Part shown: piece by piece, positions 54,689 to 64,000 of the stretch
Layout of the letters: every line of letters begins with the position of its first letter
How positions within the stretch are numbered: position 1 is the first letter of the stretch
Source of the DNA: Phoma sp. XZ068
Lineage: Eukaryota; Ascomycota; Dothideomycetes; Pleosporales; Didymellaceae
NCBI GenBank assembly: GCA_004835665.1
Contig: RBKR01000002.1
Location: 1,178,001-1,242,000, forward strand
Reading direction: 5' to 3'
DNA length: 64,000 bases
Program-made: the position numbers and the translations under genes
Notes under the pieces: generated by a model
Told to the model about the DNA's origin: nothing
The model's input: the letters and a program-made list of their open reading frames with translations, nothing else
Databases searched by the model: none

Positions 54689-55580
54689 TTTATGCTACAG
54701 GTATAGGTTTGTCGTGCAATTGATGTTGTATAGGCTTTCGTGGAGGAGGAGAGCTTCTGAGCGCGCTGGAGGGGCAACAGTGACGTGCTGGCAGTTCCGA
54801 TCGGAATGAATCGCGTTCCAGCCAGTCACCAATCATCGTCGCTGGCAATTAGCATCTACTGTACCTCTACCTACTTGAAATAGTCAAGTCCTAGCCGCCA
54901 ATGCCATTGTCATGGTCAGACGGCAGTACCGGCAGTACCTGCATGTCGATGCGGTCGGCGCCATGCTGGTCCTAATAGCTTTGAGACCAGCGACCTATCC
55001 TGAGACGAGCGTGCACACTTTCAACTTCACCTGACAGTGTCGCGGGCGTAAAGAAGTCCTGTAGAGAACCAAGTATGCCGCACTGCCGGCTCATTGATTC
55101 ATCAACACCCTCAACACTACATCGCCGCACCATCTCCGGCTCCTCCGTCCGATTTCCGCAGCCGGCCTCCCTCTATGCACGACATTGTCAAACACGCGAA
55201 AACAATCGCCATCGGGACGCTTTGCTGCGAACGGCAAGGCGATACACGCTCCGGTGTTGCAGTCGAAGAGCCGCACGACTCCCGCAACATAGGCGAGCTA
55301 TTTTCGGACTTTGATGTTCGGGTCCCCGCCCGCGCCGCGCTGGTGAGGCAGCGCGACTGAGGAACCGAAACAGAACCACCGAAACATCAGAACATCAAGA
55401 GTGTATTTAAGAAGACATTCGCGGGTTGTAGGAAGATTATATCCAACTTGCTCCCTATCCCGCAAAACCGATTGCCACATCCAAGGACTCAGTGCATCAA
55501 AGTTGCTATACTCCACAATCAGCCAATAGGACCATCGCAATCACTTTCACGTGACTATTCCTTCACACTACACCATCAAA
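54689..55580. promoter_or_regulatory. Divergent intergenic region between the SurE and SDR genes
   Basis: This is 892 bp between two start codons facing away from each other. The 55400-55580 part shows AT-poor then CT/CA-rich leader sequence ending CACCATCAAAATGG. No coding frame here is convincing, although several short ones exist. Confidence 0.45.
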
Positions 55581-56387
55581 ATGGTCGTCACAGTCCCCAC
55601 CGCATCCCTCGAAGGGCAGGTCGCCCTCATCACCGGCGCCGGTCGCGGTATCGGCCGTGGCTGTGCCATCGAGCTCGGCAAGCGCGGTGCCTCAGTCATA
55701 GTGAACTACGTCTCCAGCGAAGGCCCAGCCCAAGAAGTCGTCAAGATCATCGAAGGCTTCGGCAACGGCGCCAAGGCCATCGCCATCCAAGCCGACGTCA
55801 GCAAAGTCTCCGAGATCACCAGGCTCTTCGAGGAGGGCAAGAAGGCCTTCGGCAAGATCAACATCGTCATGAGCAACTCCGGCACCGAGAGCTGGGACGT
55901 CACAGAGGAAATCACAGAGGAGAAGTACGACCACGTCTTCAACCTCAACACTCGTGCGCAGTTCTTCGTCGGCCAGACCGCGTACAAGTACATCGAGGAC
56001 AACGGCCGCATCATCCTCATGTCCTCAATCGCCGCCGGTCTGCTCGGTGTCAAGGATCATGCTCTCTACAACGCGTCGAAAATGGCCGTCATCGGATTTA
56101 TCAAGGCCTTCGCCACAGACTTTGGCAAGCGCGGTATCACAGTCAACGGTGTGGCGCCTGGTGGCATCAAGTCCGACATGTTTACGCAAAACGCCTGGCA
56201 CTATATCCCTGGTGGGTCGCCTGACTGGCCGGCGGAGAAGATCGAGGGCTTGATGGCGAGCCACTGCCCACTGGGGCGGTGTGCGGTGCCTGAGGACGTG
56301 GCGAGGGTTGTTGCTTTCCTTGCGAGCGAGGACGGTGGGTGGGTGAACGGACAGGTTTTGACGATTTCTGGAGGATCATCGCAGTAA
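55581..56387 (+). CDS. Short-chain dehydrogenase, trihydroxynaphthalene/versicolorin reductase type
   Basis: This is a single exon of 268 residues from ATG 55581 in a CAAAATGG context. The Rossmann motif is VALITGAGRGIGRGCAIELG, and the NNAG equivalent is NIVMSNSGTESW. The catalytic triad is Ser in ILMSSIAAG and Tyr/Lys in ALYNASKMAV. The VAPGGIKSDMF and HYIPGG segments and the WVNGQVLTISGG ending are typical of the melanin and aflatoxin reductase subfamily, whose members are 265-285 residues and use NADPH to reduce polyhydroxynaphthalene-like ketones. No polyketide synthase lies in the window, so a melanin role is only a possibility. Confidence 0.9.
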   Translation: MVVTVPTASLEGQVALITGAGRGIGRGCAIELGKRGASVIVNYVSSEGPAQEVVKIIEGFGNGAKAIAIQADVSKVSEITRLFEEGKKAFGKINIVMSNSGTESWDVTEEITEEKYDHVFNLNTRAQFFVGQTAYKYIEDNGRIILMSSIAAGLLGVKDHALYNASKMAVIGFIKAFATDFGKRGITVNGVAPGGIKSDMFTQNAWHYIPGGSPDWPAEKIEGLMASHCPLGRCAVPEDVARVVAFLASEDGGWVNGQVLTISGGSSQ

Positions 56388-56629
56388 ATCTGCGCTTTAA
56401 TTGTATACTTGAGCGATTTTGCATGGCTTAATACGCCGGTGATGGGAAATGAATATCTAATATTTTCCAGCAAACGCTAATTTTTTGGAGTGATTCAGTG
56501 GAGTGTGAGTGCAATAACAAAACATCAAAAGGTGTTTGCAGAATACAACAAGTATACGCAAGTTAATCTGGGTAGATAAAAAGCTGTGGAGGATGTAAGA
56601 TAGCTAATCGCTCTCTCCAGCTCCACCCT

Positions 56630-57814
56630 CTAAACCTTGGAGCCAACAGCAATCCCTCCAAATGCCTCGCTCACGCGCTCCAGCCACTTCTCACTCGCCC
56701 CAAATATCGGATCCAGGATGAAGTCATGATCCGCACCAGTTATAGACCAACTATCATACGTATACAATGTATTCCCATCTCCAGCCCAGCACGCCTCGAA
56801 CCATTCCCGTCCCTTCTTCCCCACCATGCTGTCAGTCTCAGCATGGAATGTTTCAACCCGCCACAATCTACCCTGGGAGCGTCCCTCCTCATCGTCGCGG
56901 AGCCTTTGCGAGAATAAGCCAACTGCATCATCGACATCGTCCCAAGGTAGTTCTGGAGTGCTCCAAGGCACGGAGCGCGGTTTGCGCAAGCAGAGTTGCG
57001 CATCGTGCGATGCACCGTCGATACTCTCTGCAAAGAGGAACGTAGGAATGAGATTACGCAAGTTGTACACCACCTTTGGATCCTGGAGGTCCAGAGGCTG
57101 CTCATTCCGCTGCCCTCCTTCATTCACGCGCTGCTCCGCATGGGGTGCAAGTGGAATAGCTACTTCGGGAGCAACAGAGCGTGGCAACGAACTCCTCAAG
57201 CTATTCGACACCATGCTGCTTAGCCCACTCGACATGCCGACCAGTGGCGTGATACTCCCATTTACGAACCTCGCTAGCGATGAGAATTTGCCTATCATAC
57301 CCGCTGGCAGCAGTTCCGCGGCTTGCAAGTGTTTGACCCCCGTATGATCGGGATGCACCCACGGTGCGAAAAACGCTACATACGGCCTCTCCGGATTCAA
57401 GAGGTTTGGGAACCTCAACATCGTGTTGAGCAGGTAAATGGTGCCAAACGAGTGCGCCGCCAGGCTGACATGTTCGATGCCCAGATGCGCCAATAACTTC
57501 GGGATCGAGACGACGTATGTTGGGATTCGGGCTTCGAGCGAAACACTGTCACTACCGCCAACGCCTGGTCTGTCGGGATGGATGATGCGGATGTGGTGTT
57601 TGGTGGCTAGTTGGTCAAGCGGCGAGTAGCTGAAGCGGCCGCCCATTAGGCCGCCGAAGAACAGGACGACCGCCTTGCTGGAAGGATCGCCATAGTCGGA
57701 GTAAGATATGCGGTGCCGCTTGTTTTCATGAATATGCGTGAATTGTCTATGGAAGCGCCGGTCGCAGAGAAACTCGAGTACCTCGTCAGATGATCCGGAG
57801 AGTGGGTTTGACAT
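56630..57814 (-). CDS. Alpha/beta-hydrolase
   Basis: This is a single exon of 394 residues. The strand-turn region VVLFFGGLMGGRFSYSPLDQLA forms the oxyanion hole, HPDRPGVGGSD is the conserved loop, and the nucleophile elbow is VSLAAHSFGTIYLL (A-H-S-F-G in place of GxSxG). A C-terminal GADHDFILD supplies the catalytic His. The acidic residue is not pinned down. There is a long variable insert in the middle, a lid-like segment at about residues 190-290. No signal peptide is seen, so it is probably cytosolic. The substrate is unknown. Confidence 0.85.
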   Translation of the reverse strand: MSNPLSGSSDEVLEFLCDRRFHRQFTHIHENKRHRISYSDYGDPSSKAVVLFFGGLMGGRFSYSPLDQLATKHHIRIIHPDRPGVGGSDSVSLEARIPTYVVSIPKLLAHLGIEHVSLAAHSFGTIYLLNTMLRFPNLLNPERPYVAFFAPWVHPDHTGVKHLQAAELLPAGMIGKFSSLARFVNGSITPLVGMSSGLSSMVSNSLRSSLPRSVAPEVAIPLAPHAEQRVNEGGQRNEQPLDLQDPKVVYNLRNLIPTFLFAESIDGASHDAQLCLRKPRSVPWSTPELPWDDVDDAVGLFSQRLRDDEEGRSQGRLWRVETFHAETDSMVGKKGREWFEACWAGDGNTLYTYDSWSITGADHDFILDPIFGASEKWLERVSEAFGGIAVGSKV

Positions 57815-58304
57815 TGTTGGATTTGCTGTGATTCTGGAGTACTTTCTTTTTTGTGATAGGGTAAATTACGAGCAATGTCCAAGAATCAAGCGGGAGAAAG
57901 CTTGAGCGAGGGGTGGTGGCATGTTGATGTGTCGTGAGATAGTAGGTGCATGTGTAGTTAAGGCGCCCGCATTCCTTCATTGGTCGATAGCGCTCTGCTT
58001 ACGACGGCTGTGGCTGAGAGATCTGTGGAGCCGGGATGATGGTTGTGCCGTCAGCCGACCTATTAGATATGAAAAGAATGTTATGCAGACAGTGAAAAAA
58101 AAAGACTTTAACTTAGACGTTGAACATATTGATCTCACTTCCGACACCACGTGGGAAGACTCGAGACGAATGTAAACATTTGCATCCTGCGACTGAACTT
58201 CTCACGACTAGCATGCAATTAGACATCAGAACTGAACTCATCGCATTATTATCATCATTGATTAAGATACCCATTAAATACGTAGGTATGGTACACAAAC
58301 CAAC
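57815..58304. other. Intergenic spacer
   Basis: This is 490 bp upstream of the hydrolase gene and downstream of the alpha-galactosidase gene. It contains a poly-A run near 58095. Nothing else was seen. Confidence 0.45.
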
Positions 58305-60021
58305 CTACGCAACAACACCCACCCTATCAAAATCCGGCGCATACGCGCTCCCAACACCCTTGATAACAATAGTATTCGTCCCCGTCGTGCTAAACCCAGA
58401 CAACTCAACCGCATATCCCTTCAGCACATCCTTATCCCAATTATACCCCGTCAGTGGGAAGCTCACCGTCTTCGCCGCGCCGCCGTTCACACTGATTGAT
58501 GCCAGACGCTCGTTGCTGTTGTCGCTGCCGCCTAGGTACCCCACCTGCCCGTTGATGTAGTCGAAGCGCACGACCTGGGTTGCTTGGCTGGTGCGGATGT
58601 TGCTGAGTGTGAGGGCGCCGTTTGAGGAGCCGCCGATATTGCCGACTTTGTTGGTGGATGTGCAACCCGAGCAGGACTGGATGTTTGCGCCGGAGGCGAG
58701 AGAGCCGGTGGATGCGGAGATGTAGTTGTAGTTTGTGGTGGTGGAAGTGCGCTTGATGTTGGACAGGCGCAGAGCGAGAGAGCCGCGGGCGTTGACTTGC
58801 TTGGAGAAGGAGGCGGCATTCTGGGTTGTTGTGCCTGACCACAGGTCCTTGATGGTCGCAGACTGGATCCCGAGGGAGGAGAATTGGACGGAGAGCGTAC
58901 GTCCTGCGTTGCTAAGGTCTACCACTAGGACAGCTACATCGCCGTTGGCGAGGTCACCGCTCCAGAGATCGCGGTCTGAGGTCCAGCGCTGCTTGAGGGT
59001 GATCGGCTTGACAGCTGAGTCCTGGTTAATGGCAAGCAAGTCCTTGTTTTGCAGAACCTTGACTGCATCATTTGACAGAGCTGCAACATCGGTGGAGATC
59101 ATAAGAGCGGACTTCAGCATAGCCCACGCCGCAAAGTGCGTAGCCTGCTCATCGAAAGTCATTCCCGAATTACCGACCTCAAGCAAATCAGCATCGGCAA
59201 TGTGGCCGGGCCCGATAGCACCGGATGCAGCAATGTGGACAGCCTGGTTGTAAATGCGGTACACATTGCTCCAACCTGGGGCAATATCGTCTGACAGACG
59301 GAACGATGTCGAAACACCCTTAGTCCAGTCCTTCGGACCTTGCAGTCCTCCTGAGGTAGAGAACGGGGTACCCCATTGGCAGATCAACATGCCCGGAATA
59401 CCAACTCGCTGCAGTTCCTTCCACATCACACCGAAGCGCGAAGCGAAGTCAGTCCTTGGGTCCTTGGGAGCGTTTTGATTGGCATTAGGTCCATCGACAT
59501 AGCAGTTGTCGTCTACAGTTCCGTCAGTGAGGCCACCCCAATCAAGAAGTCTGCCACTGCTTACACTTGAGGTATTCAGTGTTAAGACTCTTGAAAAACT
59601 CGGCGTCAACAGCTTCGTGGCCCAATGTTCCCAACACTGGACTCGGCACTTTTGGATCGCACATCCTCACACCCGCATCTGAATACATGGTCCACTTCAT
59701 GCCCTTGCTCCTCGCTAGATCACTCAATGGTTTCAGACCGTTCGGAAACGCATTCGAATCGACCTTCAAGGCTCCCGTAGTAGCATTGCGCTGGCCATCG
59801 CGAGACGCCCAACCACAGTCGATCTGGAAGTAGTTGTAGCCTGCAGCGACGAAACCGCGATCTGCGAGGGCATTGATGGTTTTTGTAATGCCGTCTTGGG
59901 TGGGACTGCAGGATACTTGGTTGTATGAGTTCCAACCCAAGACGGGCGTGGACTGGAAGGATTGCGCTGCTGTCAAGGCAGCTCCCGTGAGGGAGAGCAG
60001 AGCGAGATTAGGGCCGACCAT
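58305..60021 (-). CDS. Secreted GH27 alpha-galactosidase with C-terminal carbohydrate-binding-like domain
   Basis: This enzyme removes terminal alpha-1,6-galactose from raffinose-type sugars and galactomannan, outside the cell. Two exons, complement(join(58305..59512,59565..60021)), with a 52-nt intron (GTAAGC..TAG) give 554 residues. A signal peptide is present (LALLSLTGAALTAAQ). GH27 motifs are LGWNSYNQVSC, YNYFQIDCGWASRDG and the nucleophile region restored by splicing, EYLKYDNCYVDG (catalytic Asp in KYDNC). WGTPFSTSGG and DLLEVGNSGMTFDEQATHFAAWAM follow, with the acid Asp region in DADLLEVG. A beta-sandwich and a CBM35-like module (NYNYISASTGSL to GVGSAYAPDFDRVGV) complete it. Confidence 0.94.
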
Positions 60022-60826
60022 GGTGGATGTGGTGAGAGTTAGAAGGCGAGTGATGCTCTATCCTGATCGTCGTAAAGGATGATCGCCTGTCTTTATACTC
60101 CTGCTTGCCGATCCATGTTCACGGTTGCCGGCGTAGATCCGTCCGTAGCGTATTCAGGCACAACAAGCCTGTGACCATCACGAGGCAGTACGATGCTATG
60201 CGGGTCTGTTTCTGCATGTGGAGATACAATCAAAGGATCTACAAATGGAGTCTGTGCCATATCACTATACGTGGTAATTAATCAAATAATCGTACGTATG
60301 CGTACTCGTCCCCGAGAGGCCATTGCATCGGCGAGCGCTCCGACATCTGGGGAGTGACATTTGCGGTCACTACAGCTGGCCCCAAGAATAGCTAAACACA
60401 TGATTCAGACAGTCGAAACGTCATCCCGTTGACAATCAATGTTGGTCTGTGGAAAAAGTTCAAGTGCTAAGCAATACGAAGCAGCCGCCGATTCCTACTG
60501 CAAAGAGCTAGTGTGGTTGTCTATTTACACGAGAACTAGGCTTGAACTCCGGGGCCCCGCAACTGCATCTCGGTGAAGCTCCGACTTTGCGGTGACAACC
60601 ACTTTGAACTCGTACCTGGCGGAAGGGATACCTTCCTGAGCTGTTTTGTGCACAAGAGTCTACAAGACGCGGGTGGCTGGCTCTTGTCTCACCTGATTCC
60701 GCTGGCATTGAAACTCTAATTAATACGCACGATCATGCAATGAAGGTACCATTCATTTCCAATACTGCTTTTACTTTTCCCAGCAAACACCCGCATACCC
60801 GTAACACCCGTTCACCAGGTCCTCCT
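60022..60826. other. Intergenic spacer
   Basis: This is 805 bp. 60022-60300 is the alpha-galactosidase promoter. A cluster of short frames near 60500-60700 has no recognisable content. Confidence 0.4.
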
Positions 60827-61614
60827 TTACTTCGCAGCCTCCTGAATCCTCTCATACGCCCTCTTCACCTCCTCCAACCCCTCCATCTTCTCCAACCACC
60901 GCTTCAAATTCGGATACCCATCAATCGATACCTGCGCAAACGCATGCTGCCTAACCCACGGCTCAAAATGCGCATCAACCGCCGTAACGCCGCCGGGCAG
61001 AATACTCTCCCCTCCGGTCTTCTTCACCTGGCCTTCTAGAACGGCATAGCATCGGTCCGTCTGCGCGACGTAGCGGTTCAACGCGTCCTCATTTTTGGTG
61101 GGATTGTAATGCCTTTGCACCATCAGTTTCCTCTTATTCCTTTCCTTATCTGCCTTTCCACTCTCCCTCTCAAGCACCACCAAACAACCCCGTAAGAAAC
61201 AGACATCACTCACCTAAACCAATTAACCTGCCCCGTCATAGGCCCCAAAGTAGTCAACAGGAAATACTCCCACTTCTCATAATCAACTACATCCTGCAAC
61301 CCGGGCGCACTCCCATCCCCCGCCCTGGGCCCCACCTTCCTCCCATCCCCATCATACCTCCTCCGCAGGTAATTAATGCACGCGCCGCTCTCCCAGCTGA
61401 CGACGCCCGTGTTGGGGTCTTCGAGCGCGGGGACGCGGCCGTTTTCGTTGATGGCGAGGAAGGCGGTGCCTTTTACGCCTTTGTCGGGGTCGGCGCTGAA
61501 GTCCCACATTTTGATGGAGTATTGTAAGCTGAGTAGCTCCATTACTATAGCGACTTTGATCGGGTTTGGGCCTGTTGTGTGGGCGTGGAGGATGAGGGGT
61601 TTGAGGGTGGGCAT
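60827..61614 (-). CDS. Glutathione S-transferase (Ure2p/GstA-like)
   Basis: This is a cytosolic enzyme conjugating glutathione to electrophiles. Two exons, complement(join(60827..61112,61214..61614)), with a 101-nt intron (GTGAGT..AAG) give 228 residues, normal for the family. The start is ATG 61612-61614 (MPTLKPLILHAHTTGPNPIKVAIVMELL); an upstream in-frame ATG adds 22 residues and is less likely. The thioredoxin-like half ends with the GSH-binding GRVPALEDPNTGVVSWESGACINYLRRRYD (Pro cis-loop and Glu-Ser). The helical half reads WFRHYNPTKNEDALNRY, then PGGVTAVDAHFEPWVRQ and YPNLKRWLEKMEGLEEVKRAYE. The intron is longer than its neighbours. Confidence 0.9.
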
Positions 61615-61861
61615 TTTGAAGTGCGGACTCTTTTGGTAAGTTGATTGGATGGTTTTGGAACTGCTGGTGAGGTGATTCAAATGTCGAGCTTATGAGGTGG
61701 TCGTTCGTTGAGGTAGGTGTGGTATTAGTCAGTAGGGGACCAATGACGTATTGGGTGCTTTTCCCCACCGACGATCGCGTTCGTGTATTCGGTACACATG
61801 TCCAATTGCAATTGATGTATCTGCTTGCTGAAAGTGTTGTTGAGTCGGCTCTTTACATCGA

Positions 61862-63928
61862 TCAAGCTTCAGCACCCCAAACACAGCCCTTCGCCTTGAC
61901 CGTCCTCTCTGCACCCCCTTCCAAAACAGCTCCATCATACACCCTCCCATCGACCCTGACCTCCCCACAATCCCACACCAGCTCAACCGTACCCGAAAAG
62001 CCATCTGGCGTCGTAACCCTCGCCTCAAACCCAAACACCCCATCCCCACCCCGCTCTTCAATCCCCCAGCTCACCCCAAACCCACCCCCCGGAGTCTCAA
62101 ACCCCACATCCACACTCCTCACCACCCCATCACTCAACGGCCTAAACCTCCACACCTTCCACCCCACAACCTCCAACCCGCCCACAAACTGCGACAGCGC
62201 AACCGTAGGCCCAGAACTCCACCCATGACTCAAACTAGTATACGCCGCATCATTCTTATACCCCGCATTCCCCCTATAATATAAACTCCCATTCGCACTC
62301 AGTCCCTCCGCGAGCGTCGAGCCGGTCATCAGTGGGCTGTCGAGCAGGTAGGACCACAGTGTGCGTGTGAGATTTAGTGCGCGCTGGGGATGCCCGGATG
62401 CGAAGTGTGCGAGGACTTCGATGGAGGAGACGAAGGGGCTGATTGTGTCGGGGAGTTCGGGGGTGAGGGGGCCGATGGGGCCGTGGAAGGTGGTTAGGGC
62501 GGCGGAGAGGGCGGTGGATTGGGAAGGGGAGGTGGTGAGGTTGTAGAGGAGGGCGAGGGCGTTGCCGTCTTGGGGGTGGAGGGGGGTGGTAGTGTTGTCC
62601 CGGTATAGAGAGCTGGGTTGGTCCCAGAGGAGGGCGTTGTAGGCGAGCTTTAGGCGGGTGGCGGCTGTGGACCAGGTTGTTGCTTGGGCGTGCAGAGAGC
62701 GGAGGCTTGTAGTGTTGGCGTCGTTTTCGGCGAGAGAGAGAGCAAGGCTGGCGAAGGAAGCTAGGGCATGGTAGTCGAGTGCGTTCAGTGCGCTGTTGTA
62801 TCCTCCGCCGCCCTGGCGTGCCCAGTCGTTTGCGCGGGTTTGCTGGTGCAGGCCCACTGAGTTGTTGAGACCGCGGAGAACAAAGTCCAGACCCCGTGTG
62901 ATGTTCGTCCAGTGCTGCTCCACCCACGCTGCGTCAGAAGTCCAGATGGCGTAGTTGTACATCGCAATCAAACTCCATGCATGATACGTATCACTCTCTG
63001 CCCCATTCCTAAAGCTACCAGTCGCAGGACCGGCAAAAGGGAATCGCCCGGTCGTGGCGTTCTGGTAGTAGAACAGCGTCTCCAAAGCATGGTAAACTGA
63101 CTCGAGGCCATCAGCACCAAGCGAAAGAACGGCGGTCGCACCTTGGATGCCCAGATCACCAGGCCAAATCGCCCGGTCTCTCTTCGCGCCGTCAACAAGG
63201 ATAGGACCAGATACACCAATGCTGTTGTTGTAAGCCCAACCCGGTCGAACCTGCGGAAGCCAGCGTCCAGTGTCCTTCGGCGCAATGTTGGTCTGCACGG
63301 TGTAGGCCCCGGCGTACCAGGTCCTGACTAGAAGGTCATCGTCGGCTGTATGAAAGTGACCGCCATAGTTGCGTAGATTGGGCGTATTTGGTGCAAAGCC
63401 GATCTGACACGTGATATTGGAAACCTCGACATGCGCAAACGCATTGATGGTCAGAAATCGGAAGCCTCCGCGGAACTTTTCCTTCGGTATAGTGTAGAAT
63501 GTCGAGCCATGGGGAAGGGTGACGTTCAGAGCTTGGTCCCAGTCTTGAGTAGGTGTTGAGCCCGTGTCATCAGAGATAGCGCGGACAAAAGCTGGAGACT
63601 CTGCGAATGCAAGTGAAAGCTGCGATGCGGAAACGTTCGCATATTCAAGGACGTTGGTATCGAAACTTATCCATCCACCCACCTCAACTCCAAAGTCGAG
63701 GCTGATGCGGCTGCCAGGGGCAAGTTGATAGGTTCCATTGGTACCAGGTGGATTAGTAACATTTCCAGATTGAGAGTGTACAGCAACAGGTATAACAGTG
63801 CGCGATACTGGGCTGTAGTTATAAGCGTCCCATGGCTTTGTTGTGGTAGCAGAGGCCAGAGATAGAATTGAATGCAAGAGATAAAATGCAGAAGGAACAG
63901 AAATTATCGATTTACTTGTCATTGTCAC
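61862..63928 (-). CDS. Secreted GH78-type alpha-L-rhamnosidase
   Basis: This enzyme cleaves terminal alpha-L-rhamnose from pectin side chains and plant glycosides. It is a single exon of 688 residues. The signal peptide is SIISVPSAFYLLHSILSLASA. An N-terminal beta-sandwich region (GSRISLDFGVEVGGWISFD) precedes the six-hairpin (alpha/alpha)6 barrel. The diagnostic block is AKRDRAIWPGDLG at residues 248-260, followed by GAESDTYHAWSLIAMYNYA and, at the C-terminal end of the barrel, SLSHGWSSGPTVALSQFVGGLE. Many N-glycosylation sites (NxS/T) agree with secretion. The length matches shorter fungal members that lack extra N-terminal modules. Confidence 0.9.
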   Translation of the reverse strand: MTMTSKSIISVPSAFYLLHSILSLASATTTKPWDAYNYSPVSRTVIPVAVHSQSGNVTNPPGTNGTYQLAPGSRISLDFGVEVGGWISFDTNVLEYANVSASQLSLAFAESPAFVRAISDDTGSTPTQDWDQALNVTLPHGSTFYTIPKEKFRGGFRFLTINAFAHVEVSNITCQIGFAPNTPNLRNYGGHFHTADDDLLVRTWYAGAYTVQTNIAPKDTGRWLPQVRPGWAYNNSIGVSGPILVDGAKRDRAIWPGDLGIQGATAVLSLGADGLESVYHALETLFYYQNATTGRFPFAGPATGSFRNGAESDTYHAWSLIAMYNYAIWTSDAAWVEQHWTNITRGLDFVLRGLNNSVGLHQQTRANDWARQGGGGYNSALNALDYHALASFASLALSLAENDANTTSLRSLHAQATTWSTAATRLKLAYNALLWDQPSSLYRDNTTTPLHPQDGNALALLYNLTTSPSQSTALSAALTTFHGPIGPLTPELPDTISPFVSSIEVLAHFASGHPQRALNLTRTLWSYLLDSPLMTGSTLAEGLSANGSLYYRGNAGYKNDAAYTSLSHGWSSGPTVALSQFVGGLEVVGWKVWRFRPLSDGVVRSVDVGFETPGGGFGVSWGIEERGGDGVFGFEARVTTPDGFSGTVELVWDCGEVRVDGRVYDGAVLEGGAERTVKAKGCVWGAEA

Positions 63929-64000
63929 TGTAGACCAAGTCTGTGAATTTTTTGAAAATGTACCTCAGGCAGATCGTACCTTGCTGTTGCAACTGGGGTC
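63929..64000. other. Start of the rhamnosidase upstream region
   Basis: These 72 bases up to the window edge are presumed promoter or 5' leader. Nothing was recognised. Confidence 0.4.

Overview
This window is nuclear DNA of a filamentous ascomycete, most probably a Dothideomycete of the Pleosporales type. That placement is an inference from gene families, not from a search. The evidence for a fungus is direct: genes carry 44-101 nt GT..AG introns with CTAAC/CTGAC-like branch sites, HET-domain and PigL_N-type proteins are present, and one ten-kilobase block shows the TA-rich, CAG/CAA-to-TAG/TAA decay typical of repeat-induced point mutation (RIP). No rRNA, tRNA or CRISPR array was found.

Layout. 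1-6.8 kb: the 3' end of a probable GPI-anchored protein, an ankyrin protein, a broken secreted proline-rich protein, and an OPT-family oligopeptide transporter of four exons. 6.8-15.7 kb: gene-poor DNA with one weak small gene, an intact HET-domain gene, and a RIP-decayed copy of the 3' end of the lactate dehydrogenase gene that lies intact at 35.7 kb. 15.7-17 kb: a PigL_N-type gene. 17.2-27.1 kb: a nested transposon. A Fot1/pogo DNA transposon (40-bp inverted repeats, TA duplication) is split inside its transposase gene by a full-length chromovirus-type Ty3/gypsy retrotransposon (233-bp LTRs, 5-bp duplication), which in turn holds an unmutated 509-bp solo LTR with its own 5-bp duplication. 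27.1-35.4 kb: relics, including a decayed second PigL_N copy, a DUF427 pseudogene with three stops, a second HET gene interrupted by one TAG and fused to a transposase-like helix-turn-helix region, and AT-rich spacer.

35.7-64 kb is an ordinary gene-dense arm: L-lactate dehydrogenase; a RING protein resembling Slx8 that diverges from the mitochondrial DNA polymerase gamma gene; a kinase-like protein with altered motifs; a SAM methyltransferase; a small conserved protein; an F-box-like protein; an FAD monooxygenase; a large protein with a possible HicA-like C-terminus; a SurE-type phosphatase; a trihydroxynaphthalene-reductase-like SDR; an alpha/beta hydrolase; and a stretch with GH27 alpha-galactosidase, glutathione S-transferase and GH78 alpha-L-rhamnosidase.

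How the parts relate. The housekeeping arm has no obvious single pathway. The two secreted glycosidases fit growth on plant polysaccharide, and the OPT transporter fits peptide uptake. The left half looks like a rearranging, RIP-exposed accessory zone in which incompatibility-type genes (two HET, two PigL_N) sit beside transposons. Exon coordinates were set by hand from splice motifs and reading frame, so they are predictions.
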